Notes: generated from the sequence alone by a model not told the origin. A stretch of DNA of 64,000 nucleotides from Tahibacter harae (GCF_024437735.1 NZ_JANFQO010000004.1:62001-126000), one strand, 5' to 3'. Positions 17,489-28,200 are shown, numbered from the stretch's first letter. Numbers and translations: made by a program.

Positions 17489-18829
17489 ATGTCCGCAGTC
17501 ATTCAGGAAGAACGTTTTGCGGTCGCAGGCCTGCCGCTGGTCGTGGGAGACGCCCAGCGCATCATCGCCTGGCGCCGCGGCCGGCCGGTGCGCCAGGCCG
17601 AATTCCTAGGCCATGTCGCTGCGATCGCCGCGCGCCTGCCCACCGCCCCTGCGGCGGTGAACCTGTGCGAGGACCGCTACCATTTCCTGGTCGTTTTCGC
17701 CGCCGTCGCCCTGGCCGGGCAGACCAACCTGCTGCCGCCCTCGCGCGCGCGCCAGGCCGTGGACGAGGTCATGGGCGCACATCCGGGCTGCTATGCCATC
17801 AGCGACCAGCAGCTGGAATCCGAGCCGCCGCACCTGTGGCAGCTGCCGGCGCTGGATGACGCCGCGTACAGCGAGCAGATCCCCTGCCTGCCGGCGCAGC
17901 AGATCGTTGCCATCGGCTATACCTCGGGCTCTACCGGCACGCCCAAGGCCAATCCCAAGAGCTGGGCCAGCTTCAGCGCCAGCACCGCGCTCAACGCCGG
18001 CCTGCTGCAGGACTACTGCGGCGCGCCGCTGAGCCTGGTCGCGACCGTGCCGCCGCAGCATATGTACGGCATGGAAATGTCCGTCCTGCTGCCGCTGCTG
18101 GGCGCCGCCGGCGTGGACACCGGCAAGCCGCTGATGCCTGCTGACATCGCCGCGGCGCTGGCCGCCCTGCCTGCGCCGCGCGTGCTGGTCACCACGCCGG
18201 TACACCTGCGCGCGCTGGTCCAGGCCGGGCTGGAACTGCCGCCGCTGGCCAGCATCGTCTGCGCCACCGCGCCGCTGTGCCGCGAACTGGCCGCCGCCGC
18301 GCAGCAGCGCTTCGCCGCGCCGGTGATCGAAGTGTTCGGCTCCACCGAGACCTGCGTCATCGGCCACCGCCTCAGCGCCACCGAAGAGGACTGGCGCCAC
18401 TATCCCGGCGTCAGCCTGCGCCCGCAGCCCGACGGCACCCAGGTCGACGCGGCCTGGTTCGGCGCGCCGGTCGCGCTGCAGGACATCGTCGAATTGCTGC
18501 CCGAACGCGGCTTCCGCCTGCGCGGCCGCAATTCGGACCTGCTGGAAATCGCGGGCAAGCGCGCTTCGCTGGCCGACCTCAACCGCCGCCTGCTCGCCAT
18601 TCCCGGCGTCATCGACGGCGCCATCTTCCAGCGCGACTGCGACAGCGGCGGCGTGCAGCGCCTGGCCGCCCTGGTCGTCGCGCCCGGACTGGACGAAGCC
18701 GACCTGCTCGAAGCCCTGCGCTCGGCCATGGACCCGGCCTTCCTGCCGCGGCCTTTGCGCAAAGTGGACAAGCTGCCGCGCAACGAGACCGGCAAGCTGC
18801 CGCGGGCGGCGTTGCTGGCGGCGCTATGA
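17489..18829 (+). CDS. AMP-forming acyl/aryl-CoA ligase-like enzyme (ANL superfamily)
   Basis: A 446-residue adenylate-forming enzyme expected to activate a carboxylic acid with ATP. The P-loop is YTSGSTGTPKA (144-154); VIEVFGSTETC is motif A5; FRLRGRNSDLLEIAGKR is the hinge region; the C-terminal lysine is in NETGKLPRAAL. It is shorter than typical acyl-CoA synthetases (500-600) and resembles the ligases of aryl-polyene/xanthomonadin clusters, but no ketosynthase, dehydratase or carrier-protein genes are nearby. A GGGGGG purine run precedes ATG 17489. The substrate cannot be read from the sequence. Confidence 0.8.
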   Translation: MSAVIQEERFAVAGLPLVVGDAQRIIAWRRGRPVRQAEFLGHVAAIAARLPTAPAAVNLCEDRYHFLVVFAAVALAGQTNLLPPSRARQAVDEVMGAHPGCYAISDQQLESEPPHLWQLPALDDAAYSEQIPCLPAQQIVAIGYTSGSTGTPKANPKSWASFSASTALNAGLLQDYCGAPLSLVATVPPQHMYGMEMSVLLPLLGAAGVDTGKPLMPADIAAALAALPAPRVLVTTPVHLRALVQAGLELPPLASIVCATAPLCRELAAAAQQRFAAPVIEVFGSTETCVIGHRLSATEEDWRHYPGVSLRPQPDGTQVDAAWFGAPVALQDIVELLPERGFRLRGRNSDLLEIAGKRASLADLNRRLLAIPGVIDGAIFQRDCDSGGVQRLAALVVAPGLDEADLLEALRSAMDPAFLPRPLRKVDKLPRNETGKLPRAALLAAL

Positions 18830-18831
18830 AG

Positions 18832-18871
18832 CCCGCTCCGCCGAGCGCGTTCACGCGCTCGGCGGAGCGGG
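18832..18871. repeat. Perfect 18-bp inverted repeat with 4-nt loop
   Basis: The 18-nt arms at 18832-18849 and 18854-18871 are exact reverse complements around TTCA, starting 3 nt after the ligase stop. It would form a very stable hairpin at the end of the topA-tsaC-ligase transcript. There is no U-run, so it may work as a 3' stabiliser or REP-like element rather than as an intrinsic terminator. Confidence 0.85.
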
Positions 18872-18991
18872 TTGGGCGAGGGAGCGGCGCATCCGTCGCG
18901 AGGAACTTCGGTTTTCGCCAGCGCACCGTGCGTTGAAGTTTGCAGAGAAAATTCAAAGGCGAGGCGCGTTGATCGTCGCCCCCTCACCCGG

Positions 18992-19023
18992 CCCTCTCCC
19001 CCGAGCAAGCCCGGGGGAGAGGG
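18992..19023. repeat. Intergenic palindrome of the CCCTCTCCCCC type
   Basis: CCCTCTCCCCC (18992-19002) and GGGGGAGAGGG (19013-19023) form a perfect 11-bp stem with a 10-nt loop. This purine/pyrimidine-biased hairpin resembles intergenic repeats common in Xanthomonas-group and other GC-rich genomes. The rest of the 339-nt gap 18830-19168 holds only a short degenerate repeat fragment (TCCGAATCACCAGCCCCGG, near 19123-19141). Confidence 0.7.
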
Positions 19024-19168
19024 AGCGGCTACGTTCCGGCGTTCGGGAAAACCGTTAAAGAGCCATCAAATCCGGGGTCGCAGATACCCCGGCGGGCCCA
19101 ACCCAGCCGGGAACTCCAGCCCGCGAGTCCGAATCACCAGCCCCGGATCACCAGGCTGCCGCTGCACC

Positions 19169-20971
19169 TCACGCCGCCACCGCCAATTCCGCTCCCGCCT
19201 CCGCTTCCGCACCGGCTTCCTCCACCGCATCCGGCGCAAACTTGCCCTGGTCGGCCAGTTCGGCGAACAGGCCGCCGCGGGCGATGAGTTCGTCGAAGCG
19301 GCCGCTTTCGACCAGGCGCCCCTGGTCCAGCACCAGGATCAGGTCGGCGTTGCGCACGGTCGACAGGCGGTGGGCAATGACGAAGGTGGTGCGGCCCTGG
19401 GCGACGTTCTTCAGCGCTTTCTGGATGCGCGCCTCGGTGCCGTTGTCCAGCGCGCTGGTGGCCTCGTCCAGGATCAGGATGGGCGCATCCTTGAGCATGG
19501 CGCGGGCGATGGCCAGGCGCTGGCGTTCGCCGCCGGACAGGGAGCGGCCGCGCTCGGCCACCAGCGTGTCATAGCCTTCCGGCTTGGCGCTGATGAAGCC
19601 ATGCGCCTCGGCCGCGCGCGCGGCGGCTTCGATGCGCTCCTGGCTGGCGTCGGGATCGGCCACGCGCAGGTTGTCGCGGATCGAGCGGTAGAACAGGCCC
19701 GGCTCCTGGAACACCACGCCGATAGCGCGGCGCAGGGAATCCAGCGTGAGGTCGCGCAGATCGTGCCCGTCGATGCGGATGCGGCCGGACTGCGGATCGT
19801 ACGCGCGGTAGAGCAGGCTCAGCGCCGTGGTCTTGCCCGCGCCGGTGGGGCCGACCAAAGCGACAGTGCTGCCGGCGGCGGCGCGGAAGCTCAGGTTGCG
19901 CACAGCCTGCACCACCTCGCCGTTGCCCGGCGCGTAGCTGAAGCTCACGTCGTCGAACACGACTTCGCCGCGGGCGTGTTCCAGCGGCTGCGCATCGGCC
20001 GCGTCGGCGATGGCCGGCCTGGTATCCAGCACCTCGAAGAAGTTGCGCAGCGAATGAGTCTGGAAGAACAGCCCGGAAATGAAGCCGGCGAATTGCTCCA
20101 TGCGCCCGATCAACATGAGCGAGAAGCCGACGAAGCTCACGATATTGCCGACGCTGACCTCGCCCCTCGCATGCAGGCTGGCGCCCAGCGCGAAGATCGC
20201 GACGACGGTGAGCGTGGACGCGGCGCGATTGAGCACCGACAGCACGGCCCAGCCCTTGAGTACCGGATACTGCGCCTGCAGCACGCGCGCCATCATCTGG
20301 CGCAGCGCACCGATTTCCTCGCCCAGGCGGGTGAAGCTCTGCACCACGCCGACATGGCCGAACACGTCGCTGGCGCGCGTGGAAATCTCGTGGTGCAGCT
20401 CTTCCACCTCGGCCTGGGCCTTGTGCGTGCGGCGGATCGCGATGGCGTTGAACACGGCGAAGCTGGTCATCAGCACGACCATCAGCGCGGCCAGCTTCCA
20501 GTTCATGTACAGCGCGATCGGCACCATCACCAGGATGGAGAGCAAGGTCGCCAGGTGCTCGCGGAAGAAGCCCAGCCACAAGCCGAACAGATTGCTGATG
20601 CCGCCGTGCATCACGCGCGACAGGCGGCCGGTGTGGTTCTCGCCGTGGAACGACAGCGGCAGCGAGGCGCCGTGCACGAAGAATTGTTCGATCGCCGCAA
20701 GACGGCGCCGGTGCGCCAGGCGATCCGCGTGCAGCGAAACCCAGACGCTGGCGACCACGCCGCCGAAACCGGCCAGCGCCCACAGTGCGATCAGGCGCGG
20801 CGCCTCCTTGGCGCCGGGCGCGCCCAGCGCGTCGACCACCTGGCCGAACAGCATGGGTTCGAGGAAATACACGCCGGCCAGGGCAAGGTTGGCCAGGGTC
20901 AGGGTGACGGCCAGCTTGGCTTCGGGCGCAAGCAATCCGATGACGCGCAGATACAGGCGCAGAATGTTCAC
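19169..20971 (-). CDS. ABC exporter with fused membrane and ATPase domains (NdvA/MsbA-like)
   Basis: A 600-residue half-transporter. Six membrane helices lie in residues 1-310. The nucleotide-binding domain has Walker A GPTGAGKT (374-381), the signature LSGGERQ (478-484) and Walker [13 protein letters not shown] (498-509), plus the H-loop in [10 protein letters not shown]. Phrases such as [17 protein letters not shown] resemble NdvA, the exporter of cyclic beta-glucans, more than MsbA, but glucan export is only a suggestion because no glucan synthase gene is near. I chose GTG 20971 because upstream codons run into non-conserved sequence and an intergenic repeat; an ATG at 21130 would start in that repeat. 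The gene is divergent from purD. Confidence 0.82.
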   Translation of the reverse strand: MNILRLYLRVIGLLAPEAKLAVTLTLANLALAGVYFLEPMLFGQVVDALGAPGAKEAPRLIALWALAGFGGVVASVWVSLHADRLAHRRRLAAIEQFFVHGASLPLSFHGENHTGRLSRVMHGGISNLFGLWLGFFREHLATLLSILVMVPIALYMNWKLAALMVVLMTSFAVFNAIAIRRTHKAQAEVEELHHEISTRASDVFGHVGVVQSFTRLGEEIGALRQMMARVLQAQYPVLKGWAVLSVLNRAASTLTVVAIFALGASLHARGEVSVGNIVSFVGFSLMLIGRMEQFAGFISGLFFQTHSLRNFFEVLDTRPAIADAADAQPLEHARGEVVFDDVSFSYAPGNGEVVQAVRNLSFRAAAGSTVALVGPTGAGKTTALSLLYRAYDPQSGRIRIDGHDLRDLTLDSLRRAIGVVFQEPGLFYRSIRDNLRVADPDASQERIEAAARAAEAHGFISAKPEGYDTLVAERGRSLSGGERQRLAIARAMLKDAPILILDEATSALDNGTEARIQKALKNVAQGRTTFVIAHRLSTVRNADLILVLDQGRLVESGRFDELIARGGLFAELADQGKFAPDAVEEAGAEAEAGAELAVAA

Positions 20972-21096
20972 CGACGTAGGAAATCCCCAGGTGCGCGGGA
21001 GTGCGCGGCGCGCATTGATGCATCGCGGCGCCTTCGCCAAGCTGAATGAAATCGCCTGCGGGGGCTGTGGGGGCCGGCGGAAACAGAACGTAACTA

Positions 21097-21175
21097 TCGG
21101 GATTGGAGATTCGGGATTCGGGATTCGCAAAAGCGGGGACGGCGGGCTTCATCAATGCCGAATCACCAATCCCGG
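21097..21175. repeat. Dispersed GGGATTCGG intergenic repeat, copy 1
   Basis: GGGATTGG-AGATTCGG (21099-21114) followed by further GGATTCG units, and an inverted partner CCGAATCACCAATCCC (21158-21173), matching at 15 of 16 positions. The same pattern recurs at 24976-25146 and 55110-55260. Confidence 0.85.
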
Positions 21176-21203
21176 CCCGGCAGCGCCGGGCCCCGCCTTC
21201 TCC

Positions 21204-21209
21204 TACAAT
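21204..21209 (+). promoter_or_regulatory. Candidate -10 box of purD
   Basis: TACAAT lies 31 bp before the purD start and just after the repeat element. No convincing -35 box is present at 16-18 bp. Confidence 0.4.
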
Positions 21210-21240
21210 CCACGTTTCGCTGTAACCCTCCAAGGCTCCC

Positions 21241-22521
<1,281 letters not shown>

Positions 22522-22541
22522 GCGCTGGACAAAACGGCCAC

Positions 22542-22580
22542 GACCGCAGCCTGCCCGTTCAGGCAGGCTGCGGTCTCCTC
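22542..22580 (+). terminator. Intrinsic terminator after purD
   Basis: A 14-bp perfect stem (22542-22555 with 22562-22575) with a 6-nt loop is followed by a pyrimidine-rich TCCTCTCC run. It sits 20 nt after the purD stop. Confidence 0.75.
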
Positions 22581-22598
22581 TCCCTCCGGATCACCGCC

Positions 22599-23111
22599 AT
22601 GAAGTTCCATTTCGCTGCCGCCGCGCTGCTGTGCCTCGCCGTTCCGGCCCAGGCTGCCGTGTACAAATGCACCAACGCCGCCGGCACGGTGGAATTCAAG
22701 GACAAGCCCTGCGCGCCGGGCAGCGGCGGCGAGATCACGGTCAAGGGCATGGAGCCGGCGCGCGCGGCCGGCGACGGCGGCAGTGATGGCAAGCGCGGCG
22801 GCGGCGCGAAGAAGCTGGAAGGCCTCTGGTGCGAATACGCCGTATCGCTGGAAATCGACGGCGAAAAGGACGAAGGCACGCCGGCCGAATGGAATTTCAA
22901 CGGCGACAAGGTCGAATACAAGGTCAAGGGTGCGCCAATGCCGATCAAGGCGCAGCTGCAGCAGGGCGCGGACGGCGGCTTCGCGGTCGATCACCCGATT
23001 TTCGGCGGCGCCGAGGCCGAATGGCAGATCGTGCGGGTGCGCGGCGGCGAAGCCGTGATGCAAAGCCCCGTCATCGGCTATTACCACCTGCGCAAGGGCA
23101 GCTGCCGGTAA
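22599..23111 (+). CDS. Secreted DUF4124-type small protein
   Basis: A 170-residue protein with a clear signal peptide (MKFHFAAAALLCLAVPAQA, cleavage near 19). The mature N-terminus AVYKCTNAAGTVEFKDKPC is the DUF4124 signature, with a cysteine pair (C24, C38) likely to form a disulfide. A Gly/Lys linker follows (about 55-70), then a beta-rich C-terminal domain with LWCEYAVSLEI and the final HLRKGSC. It is periplasmic or exported, of unknown role. It lies between two hairpins and is convergent with the TPR gene. Confidence 0.75.
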   Translation: MKFHFAAAALLCLAVPAQAAVYKCTNAAGTVEFKDKPCAPGSGGEITVKGMEPARAAGDGGSDGKRGGGAKKLEGLWCEYAVSLEIDGEKDEGTPAEWNFNGDKVEYKVKGAPMPIKAQLQQGADGGFAVDHPIFGGAEAEWQIVRVRGGEAVMQSPVIGYYHLRKGSCR

Positions 23112-23208
23112 CAGCGGGCGGCCCGGGAATGCTTCCGTAGTGCAGGGCCGTGCCGGGTGCGCGTTGCGCAGGCGCCGACAGAACAGCGGCGCACGCAGCC
23201 TCCCTGAT

Positions 23209-23241
23209 CCGCCGCCGCAGGCCGTTCGCGGCCGGCGGCGG
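23209..23241. terminator. Stable hairpin between convergent genes
   Basis: CCGCCGCC (23209-23216) pairs with GGCGGCGG (23234-23241), enclosing an inner GGCCG-TTCG-CGGCC hairpin. It lies between the DUF4124 gene and the convergent TPR gene, so it may serve both. There is no long T-run. Confidence 0.5.
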
Positions 23242-23252
23242 CAATTCCGGCC

Positions 23253-24917
23253 TCAGCCCGCCGGCTTGGGCGCCGGCGCCTCGGCCGCACGCGCCGGCTG
23301 CGGCTGCAGGCGGGCCGGCTTGAACAGCGGATTGTCCGCCGGCCAGGGGCGGTCCGGCAGCTGCTTGGCGCCGAACTGCTTGAAGAACACACGGAACGGT
23401 TCGGCGGCCTCATTGCCGCCGTCGCGCACGGCCGCGAACATGGCCGAGCCCTGCAGCTCCGAGGCAGCGGTGAAATTGCCCTCGGCGGCGTTGATCAGGG
23501 CCACGGCTTCGCTGACCTGCGGCGTCAGGTTGCTCTTGTACAGCAGGCCGGCGTATTCGCTGGCTGTCTTGCGCTGTTCCTTGGTGGCGGCGCGGCAGGT
23601 CGCGGCCAGACGCACATAGACCTGCAGCAGCGGCCCCATGCGCGGATATTCCTTGGCCGCGGCCTCGGTCTCGCGCAGGGCGTCGGCGCAGCGGCCATCG
23701 GCGACCTGGGCCGCGGCGAGGCGGGCATAGCCGTCGGGCTGGCGCGGGTCCAGCTTGACCAGCTGGCGGTACTGCTCGGCGGCCTGGGCGTAGCGGCCCT
23801 GGCGCATGTAGCGGTTGCCCAGCAACAGGCGCGGCTCGGCCAGCTTGCCGTCCATGCCGATGGCTTTTTCGTAGTCGGACTGGGCCGCGCGCTCGTCGCC
23901 GCCGGTCTCGGCCACCACGCCGCGGGTGACCAGGACCAGGGCGTCCTTGGGCGCCAGGCGCACGGCCTCGGCGGCCTGCGTGCTGGCCGTGGCGTGGCCG
24001 CCGAGCATGGCTTCCAGGCGCGCCGACAGGCCGAGCAGGCCGACGTTGCCGGGCTCGCTCTTGAGCACCTTGGCCAGATGCTCCCGGGCGGAGGCGTACT
24101 GGCCGACCTCGATCAGGAAGCGCGCCTGGGTCAGCGGGTCGTCCGGCTTGGCCGCGGCGCCGCCGGCCTGGGCGGGGGCCTGGGAGCGGATGCCGAGGAA
24201 ACCGTCGCCAAGCGGGTCCAGCGTGCGCGCTGCGGTGTTGCCGGCGCGGGCACGGGCGGAATTGGCGGCGGCGGCGTTGCCCTGGGCGGTGTAGATCTCG
24301 GCCTGCAGGGCGTAGAGCTGGTTGGCCGTCGGATCCTGCTTGAGCGCGGCTTCCACTGCGCTCAATGCCTCCGGATAGCGCTTCTGCAGCAGGGCGGCGC
24401 GGGCGCGCAGTGCGGCCAGCCGGGCGTCGTCCTTGCCCGCTTCGCCGGCCTGGTCGATCAGCTGGCGGGCGCTGTCGGTTTCGCCGGCGGCCAGGCGCGA
24501 CTCGATCACGGCCAGGCGTATCGGCAGGTATTCGCGATCCAGGCGGAAAGCCTGTTCAAAGTAGTCGCGCGCCTGGGCCGGCTGATTGCGCTTGCCGGCC
24601 AGCAGGCCGCGCAGATAGATCCAGCGTGCATCTTCCGGGCTGACCAGGATGGCATTGGCCAGGGCCACATCGGCCTCGTCGGCGAAGCCGGCCTGCTGGT
24701 AGTTCGCGGCCAGGGTCGCATAGGCCTGGGACAGCGGCGGGCCGACCAGGGTGGTCTTGGCCTTGTCGAACTGCTGCCGCATTTCGACCAGCTGCGCGGC
24801 GCGGCTCTTGTCGAGCTTGCTCATGTCCGGGATGGGCACGGGGCGGATGGTGTCGGCCGCGGCGGCCAGCGCGGCCAGGGCCAGCACACAGGCAAGGGCG
24901 ATGCGGGTGAATTTCAT
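23253..24917 (-). CDS. Exported TPR-repeat protein
   Basis: A 554-residue protein. The signal peptide MKFTRIALACVLALAALAAAA precedes DTIRPVPIPDMSKLDKS. Most of the rest is tetratricopeptide repeat solenoid, visible as repeated A..Y..A and G.Y..A...L..AL..DP units (for example RYPEALSAVEAALKQDP and GRYAQAAEQYRQLVKLDP). A low-complexity linker with RSQAPAQAGGAAAKPDD lies near the middle, and the C-terminus ends Pro/Ala-rich. GGAGTTCC precedes ATG 24917. TPR solenoids scaffold protein complexes; the partner is unknown. The 5' side carries a repeat element. Confidence 0.85.
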   Translation of the reverse strand: MKFTRIALACVLALAALAAAADTIRPVPIPDMSKLDKSRAAQLVEMRQQFDKAKTTLVGPPLSQAYATLAANYQQAGFADEADVALANAILVSPEDARWIYLRGLLAGKRNQPAQARDYFEQAFRLDREYLPIRLAVIESRLAAGETDSARQLIDQAGEAGKDDARLAALRARAALLQKRYPEALSAVEAALKQDPTANQLYALQAEIYTAQGNAAAANSARARAGNTAARTLDPLGDGFLGIRSQAPAQAGGAAAKPDDPLTQARFLIEVGQYASAREHLAKVLKSEPGNVGLLGLSARLEAMLGGHATASTQAAEAVRLAPKDALVLVTRGVVAETGGDERAAQSDYEKAIGMDGKLAEPRLLLGNRYMRQGRYAQAAEQYRQLVKLDPRQPDGYARLAAAQVADGRCADALRETEAAAKEYPRMGPLLQVYVRLAATCRAATKEQRKTASEYAGLLYKSNLTPQVSEAVALINAAEGNFTAASELQGSAMFAAVRDGGNEAAEPFRVFFKQFGAKQLPDRPWPADNPLFKPARLQPQPARAAEAPAPKPAG

Positions 24918-24975
24918 GGAACTCCGGCGCCAGACTCGGCGGTTGCTGCGGGGGAAAGGCGGGAGTTTAAGCGAC

Positions 24976-25146
24976 GGGATTGGGGATTCGGGATTCGGGA
25001 GTGCTGAAACGCGCATCGGTGCCGGGTGCGGTTCAGGTGGGTGGGGCCGGGATTCGGGATGTCGGGATTGGTAAAGCCGCCGGCCGCTGCCCGCGGCGTC
25101 CCGGCTACGGAAACTGCTGTGTCCAATCCCGAATCACCAATCCCGG
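24976..25146. repeat. Dispersed GGGATTCGG intergenic repeat, copy 2
   Basis: The left arm GGGATTGGGGATTCGG (24976-24991) with more GGATTCGG units pairs with CCCGAATCACCAATCCC (25128-25144), nearly perfectly. Extra GGGATTCGGGAT units lie near 25050-25070. It fills the 270-nt divergent spacer between the TPR gene and the MFS-PlsC gene. Confidence 0.85.
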
Positions 25147-25187
25147 CTCCTCTGCTAGGCTCGCCACGACTTTCCAAGGTCCCCGCC

Positions 25188-27077
25188 ATGTCGAGCAGCA
25201 ACCAGTTTGCCCTGCTGAAATCCCGCCGCTTCGCGCCGTTCTTCTGGACCCAGGCCCTGGGCGCGTTCAATGACAACGTGTTCAAGAACGCCCTGGTCAT
25301 CATGGCCGTGTTCCAGATCGCCGCGCACGATCCGGCCCGCGCCGCCAGCTATACCAACATGGCCGCGGCGCTGTTCATCGCACCGTTCCTGCTGTTCTCG
25401 GCCACCAGCGGCCAGCTCTCGGACAAGTACGACAAGGCGCGCCTGGCCCAGCTGGTCAAGCTGTTTGAAATCGGCATCATGGTGGTAGCCCTGTTCGGCT
25501 TCCTGGCCAAGAGCATTCCGCTGCTCATGACCCTGCTGTTCCTGATGGGCCTGCATTCGACCCTGTTCGGGCCGCTCAAGTACGGCCTGCTGCCGCAGGT
25601 GCTGGACTCGCGCGAACTGGTTGGCGGCAACGGCCTGATCGAGATGGCTACCTTCCTCGCTATCCTGCTGGGACAGGTCCTGGGCGCCGAGCTGATCAGC
25701 TTTCCCGATCACGGCACCTGGATGGTCGGCGCCGCCTGCATCACGACGGCGCTGATCGGCCTGGCCTGCGCCCTGCGCATACCGCCGGTGCCGGCGCCGG
25801 ATCCGCAGCTGAAGATCAACTGGAATCCCTTCAGCGAGACCTGGAACAATCTGGGCTACATCCGCGGCAACCGCGCGGTGCTGCTGTCCTGCCTGGGCAT
25901 TTCCTGGTTCTGGTTTTTCGGCTCGGTCTTCATCACCCAACTGCCGACCTACGCGCAGAACGTGATCGGCGGCAATGCCGCGGTGTATACCTTCCTGCTG
26001 ACCCTCTTCTCGCTGGGCATAGGCATAGGCTCGCTGCTGTGCGAGCGCCTGTCCGGCCACAAGGTGGAGATCGGCCTGGTGCCGTTCGGTTCCATCGGCA
26101 TGACCCTGTTCGGCGCCGACCTGTATTTCGCCAAGCCCGACGCCTCCGGCGCACTGGGGCTCACCGTCGCCGCGCTGCTGCAGCAGCCGTGGATCTGGCG
26201 CGTACTGATCGACCTGCTGCTGATGGCGGTGTTCTCCGGCTTCTTCATCGTGCCGCTGTTCGCGCTGATCCAGACCCGCTCCGACCCGGCGCGGCGCTCG
26301 CGCGTGATCGCGGCAAACAACATCCTCAATTCGCTGTTCATGGTGGTCGCAGCCGGGCTTTCCACCGTACTGCTCAACGTCGCCGGACTGTCGATCCCGC
26401 AGTTACTGCTCACCACGGCCCTGCTCAACGCCGTGGTCGCGATCTACATCTACTGCCTGGTACCCGAATTCCTGATGCGCTTCCTGAGCTGGATCCTGGT
26501 CAACACCTTGTACCGGATCAAACTCGAAGGGCTGGACCGTATTCCCGAGGAAGGCCCGGCCCTGCTGGTGTGCAACCACGTCAGCTACATGGATGCGCTG
26601 ATCATCGGCGGCAGCGTGCGCCGGCCGGTGCGCTTCGTGATGTATTACAAGATCTTCAACATCCCGCTGCTCAGCTTCATCTTCCGCACCGCCAAGGCCA
26701 TACCCATCGCCGGCTACAAGGAAGACCCGCAGTTGCTGGCCAAGGCCTTCGACGAAGTCGACCAGGAGCTGGCCGAAGGCAATGTGGTGTGCATCTTCCC
26801 CGAAGGCGGGCTGACCAAGGACGGCGAGATCGCCGAGTTCAAGTCCGGCGTGGAGAAAATCCTCGAACGCCGCCCGGTGCCGGTGGTGCCGCTGGCGTTG
26901 CGCGGACTGTGGGGCTCCATCTTCAGCCGGCGCGACAGCGCGCTGGGCCGCTCGCGCCTGCCGCGGCGCTTCTGGTCGCGCATCGGCCTGGCCGCGGCCG
27001 CGCCGGTACCGCCGGAGCAGGCCAGCGCCGACTACCTCGAAGCGCAGGTGCGCGCATTGCGGGGCGCCGATGCCTGA
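25188..27077 (+). CDS. LplT-like MFS transporter fused to PlsC acyltransferase
   Basis: A 629-residue fusion. Residues 1-430 form an MFS transporter of the LplT type (FNDNVFKNALVI near the N-terminus, twelve hydrophobic segments). Residues about 440-629 form a PlsC acyltransferase with HVSYMD (HX4D, H at about 464) and FPEGG (about 537, in place of the usual FPEGT). This suggests flipping lysophospholipid across the inner membrane and re-acylating it. Unlike E. coli Aas there is no acyl-ACP synthetase domain. AAGGT precedes ATG 25188; the longer frame from 25026 is repeat sequence. It overlaps the next gene by 8 nt. Confidence 0.88.
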   Translation: MSSSNQFALLKSRRFAPFFWTQALGAFNDNVFKNALVIMAVFQIAAHDPARAASYTNMAAALFIAPFLLFSATSGQLSDKYDKARLAQLVKLFEIGIMVVALFGFLAKSIPLLMTLLFLMGLHSTLFGPLKYGLLPQVLDSRELVGGNGLIEMATFLAILLGQVLGAELISFPDHGTWMVGAACITTALIGLACALRIPPVPAPDPQLKINWNPFSETWNNLGYIRGNRAVLLSCLGISWFWFFGSVFITQLPTYAQNVIGGNAAVYTFLLTLFSLGIGIGSLLCERLSGHKVEIGLVPFGSIGMTLFGADLYFAKPDASGALGLTVAALLQQPWIWRVLIDLLLMAVFSGFFIVPLFALIQTRSDPARRSRVIAANNILNSLFMVVAAGLSTVLLNVAGLSIPQLLLTTALLNAVVAIYIYCLVPEFLMRFLSWILVNTLYRIKLEGLDRIPEEGPALLVCNHVSYMDALIIGGSVRRPVRFVMYYKIFNIPLLSFIFRTAKAIPIAGYKEDPQLLAKAFDEVDQELAEGNVVCIFPEGGLTKDGEIAEFKSGVEKILERRPVPVVPLALRGLWGSIFSRRDSALGRSRLPRRFWSRIGLAAAAPVPPEQASADYLEAQVRALRGADA

Positions 27078-28200
27078 GGCCGCCCGCCCGCGCCGCGTGC
27101 TGCTGCTCAGCGTCTCCGCCGGCGCCGGCCACGGCCGTGCGGCAGAGGCCCTGGCCGCCGTCGCGACGGCGGCGTTCGGCGCGCAGGCGCAGCACTGGGA
27201 CGTGATGGACTATGTCCCGTCCGCGTTCCGCAAACTCTATACAGATTTCTATTTGCGCCTGGTGGACAAATTCCCCGCACTGTGGGCGCAGCTCTACCGC
27301 ATTACCGACGAGACGCCGCCGGATGCGGCCACGGCGCGGCTGCGCCGGGCGGTGGAGCGGCTGAATGCACGGGGCCTGCAGCAGGCCATCGCCGACTACG
27401 CGCCGGACGTGATCATCTGCACCCATTTCCTGCCGGCCGAGCTGCTGGCGCGGGCGCAGCAGCGCGGGCGCGTGTCCTGCCCCATCCATGTGCAGGTGAC
27501 GGATTTCGACCTGCACGCGCTGTGGGTGGTGCAGGACCTGGCCGGCTATTTCGCCGCCAGCGAGGAAGTCGCGGCGCGCATGCGCGCGCGCGGCCTGCCG
27601 GCGCAGCGCATCCACGTCAGCGGCATTCCCATCATGCCGGCCTTTGCCCAGCCGCTGGACCGCGCCGCCTGCGCGGCCGAGGCCGGCCTGGATCCGCAGC
27701 GCCCGGTACTGCTGCTGATGGGCGGCGGCGCCGGCGTCGGCGCACTGGACGAGGCCGCCGCCGGCCTGCTCGCGCTGGAGGCGGATTTCCAGCTCGTCGC
27801 CCTGGCCGGACGCAACGAAACCATGCTGGCGCGGCTGCGCGAACTGGCCGCGCGCCATCCGGGCCGGCTGTTTCCGCAGGGCTTCACCCGCACCATAGAG
27901 CGGCTGATGGCCTGCGCCGACCTCGCCATCAGCAAGCCCGGCGGCCTGACCACCTCCGAATGCCTGGCTCTGGGCCTGCCCATGATCGTGTTCGCGCCGA
28001 TACCCGGCCAGGAAGAGCGCAACTGCGACTACCTGCTGGAGAACGGCGCCGGCCTCAAGGCGGTGGACGCGACCGCACTGGAATACCGCGTACGCGCCCT
28101 GCTGGCCGACCCGGCACGGCTGGCCGCGATGCGCGCGAATGCGCGCCGGCTGGGCCGGCCCGAGGCGGCGCGCGCGGTGTTGCGCCAGGTTTTCGCCTAG
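27070..28200 (+). CDS. MGDG-synthase/UgtP-like glycolipid glycosyltransferase
   Basis: A 376-residue GT28-type enzyme. The N-terminal MGDG-synthase domain starts VLLLSVSAGAGHGRAAEAL (10-28) and continues with WDVMDYVP and FYLRLVDKFPALW; the C-terminal nucleotide-sugar half has LLMGGGAGVGALDEA and SKPGGLTTSECLALGLPMIVF. Relatives transfer glucose or galactose from UDP-sugar to diacylglycerol, making membrane glycolipids. The ATG lies inside the end of the LplT-PlsC gene (8-nt overlap), so the two products are made together. The lipid acceptor and sugar are inferred from the family only. Confidence 0.85.
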   Translation: MPEAARPRRVLLLSVSAGAGHGRAAEALAAVATAAFGAQAQHWDVMDYVPSAFRKLYTDFYLRLVDKFPALWAQLYRITDETPPDAATARLRRAVERLNARGLQQAIADYAPDVIICTHFLPAELLARAQQRGRVSCPIHVQVTDFDLHALWVVQDLAGYFAASEEVAARMRARGLPAQRIHVSGIPIMPAFAQPLDRAACAAEAGLDPQRPVLLLMGGGAGVGALDEAAAGLLALEADFQLVALAGRNETMLARLRELAARHPGRLFPQGFTRTIERLMACADLAISKPGGLTTSECLALGLPMIVFAPIPGQEERNCDYLLENGAGLKAVDATALEYRVRALLADPARLAAMRANARRLGRPEAARAVLRQVFA

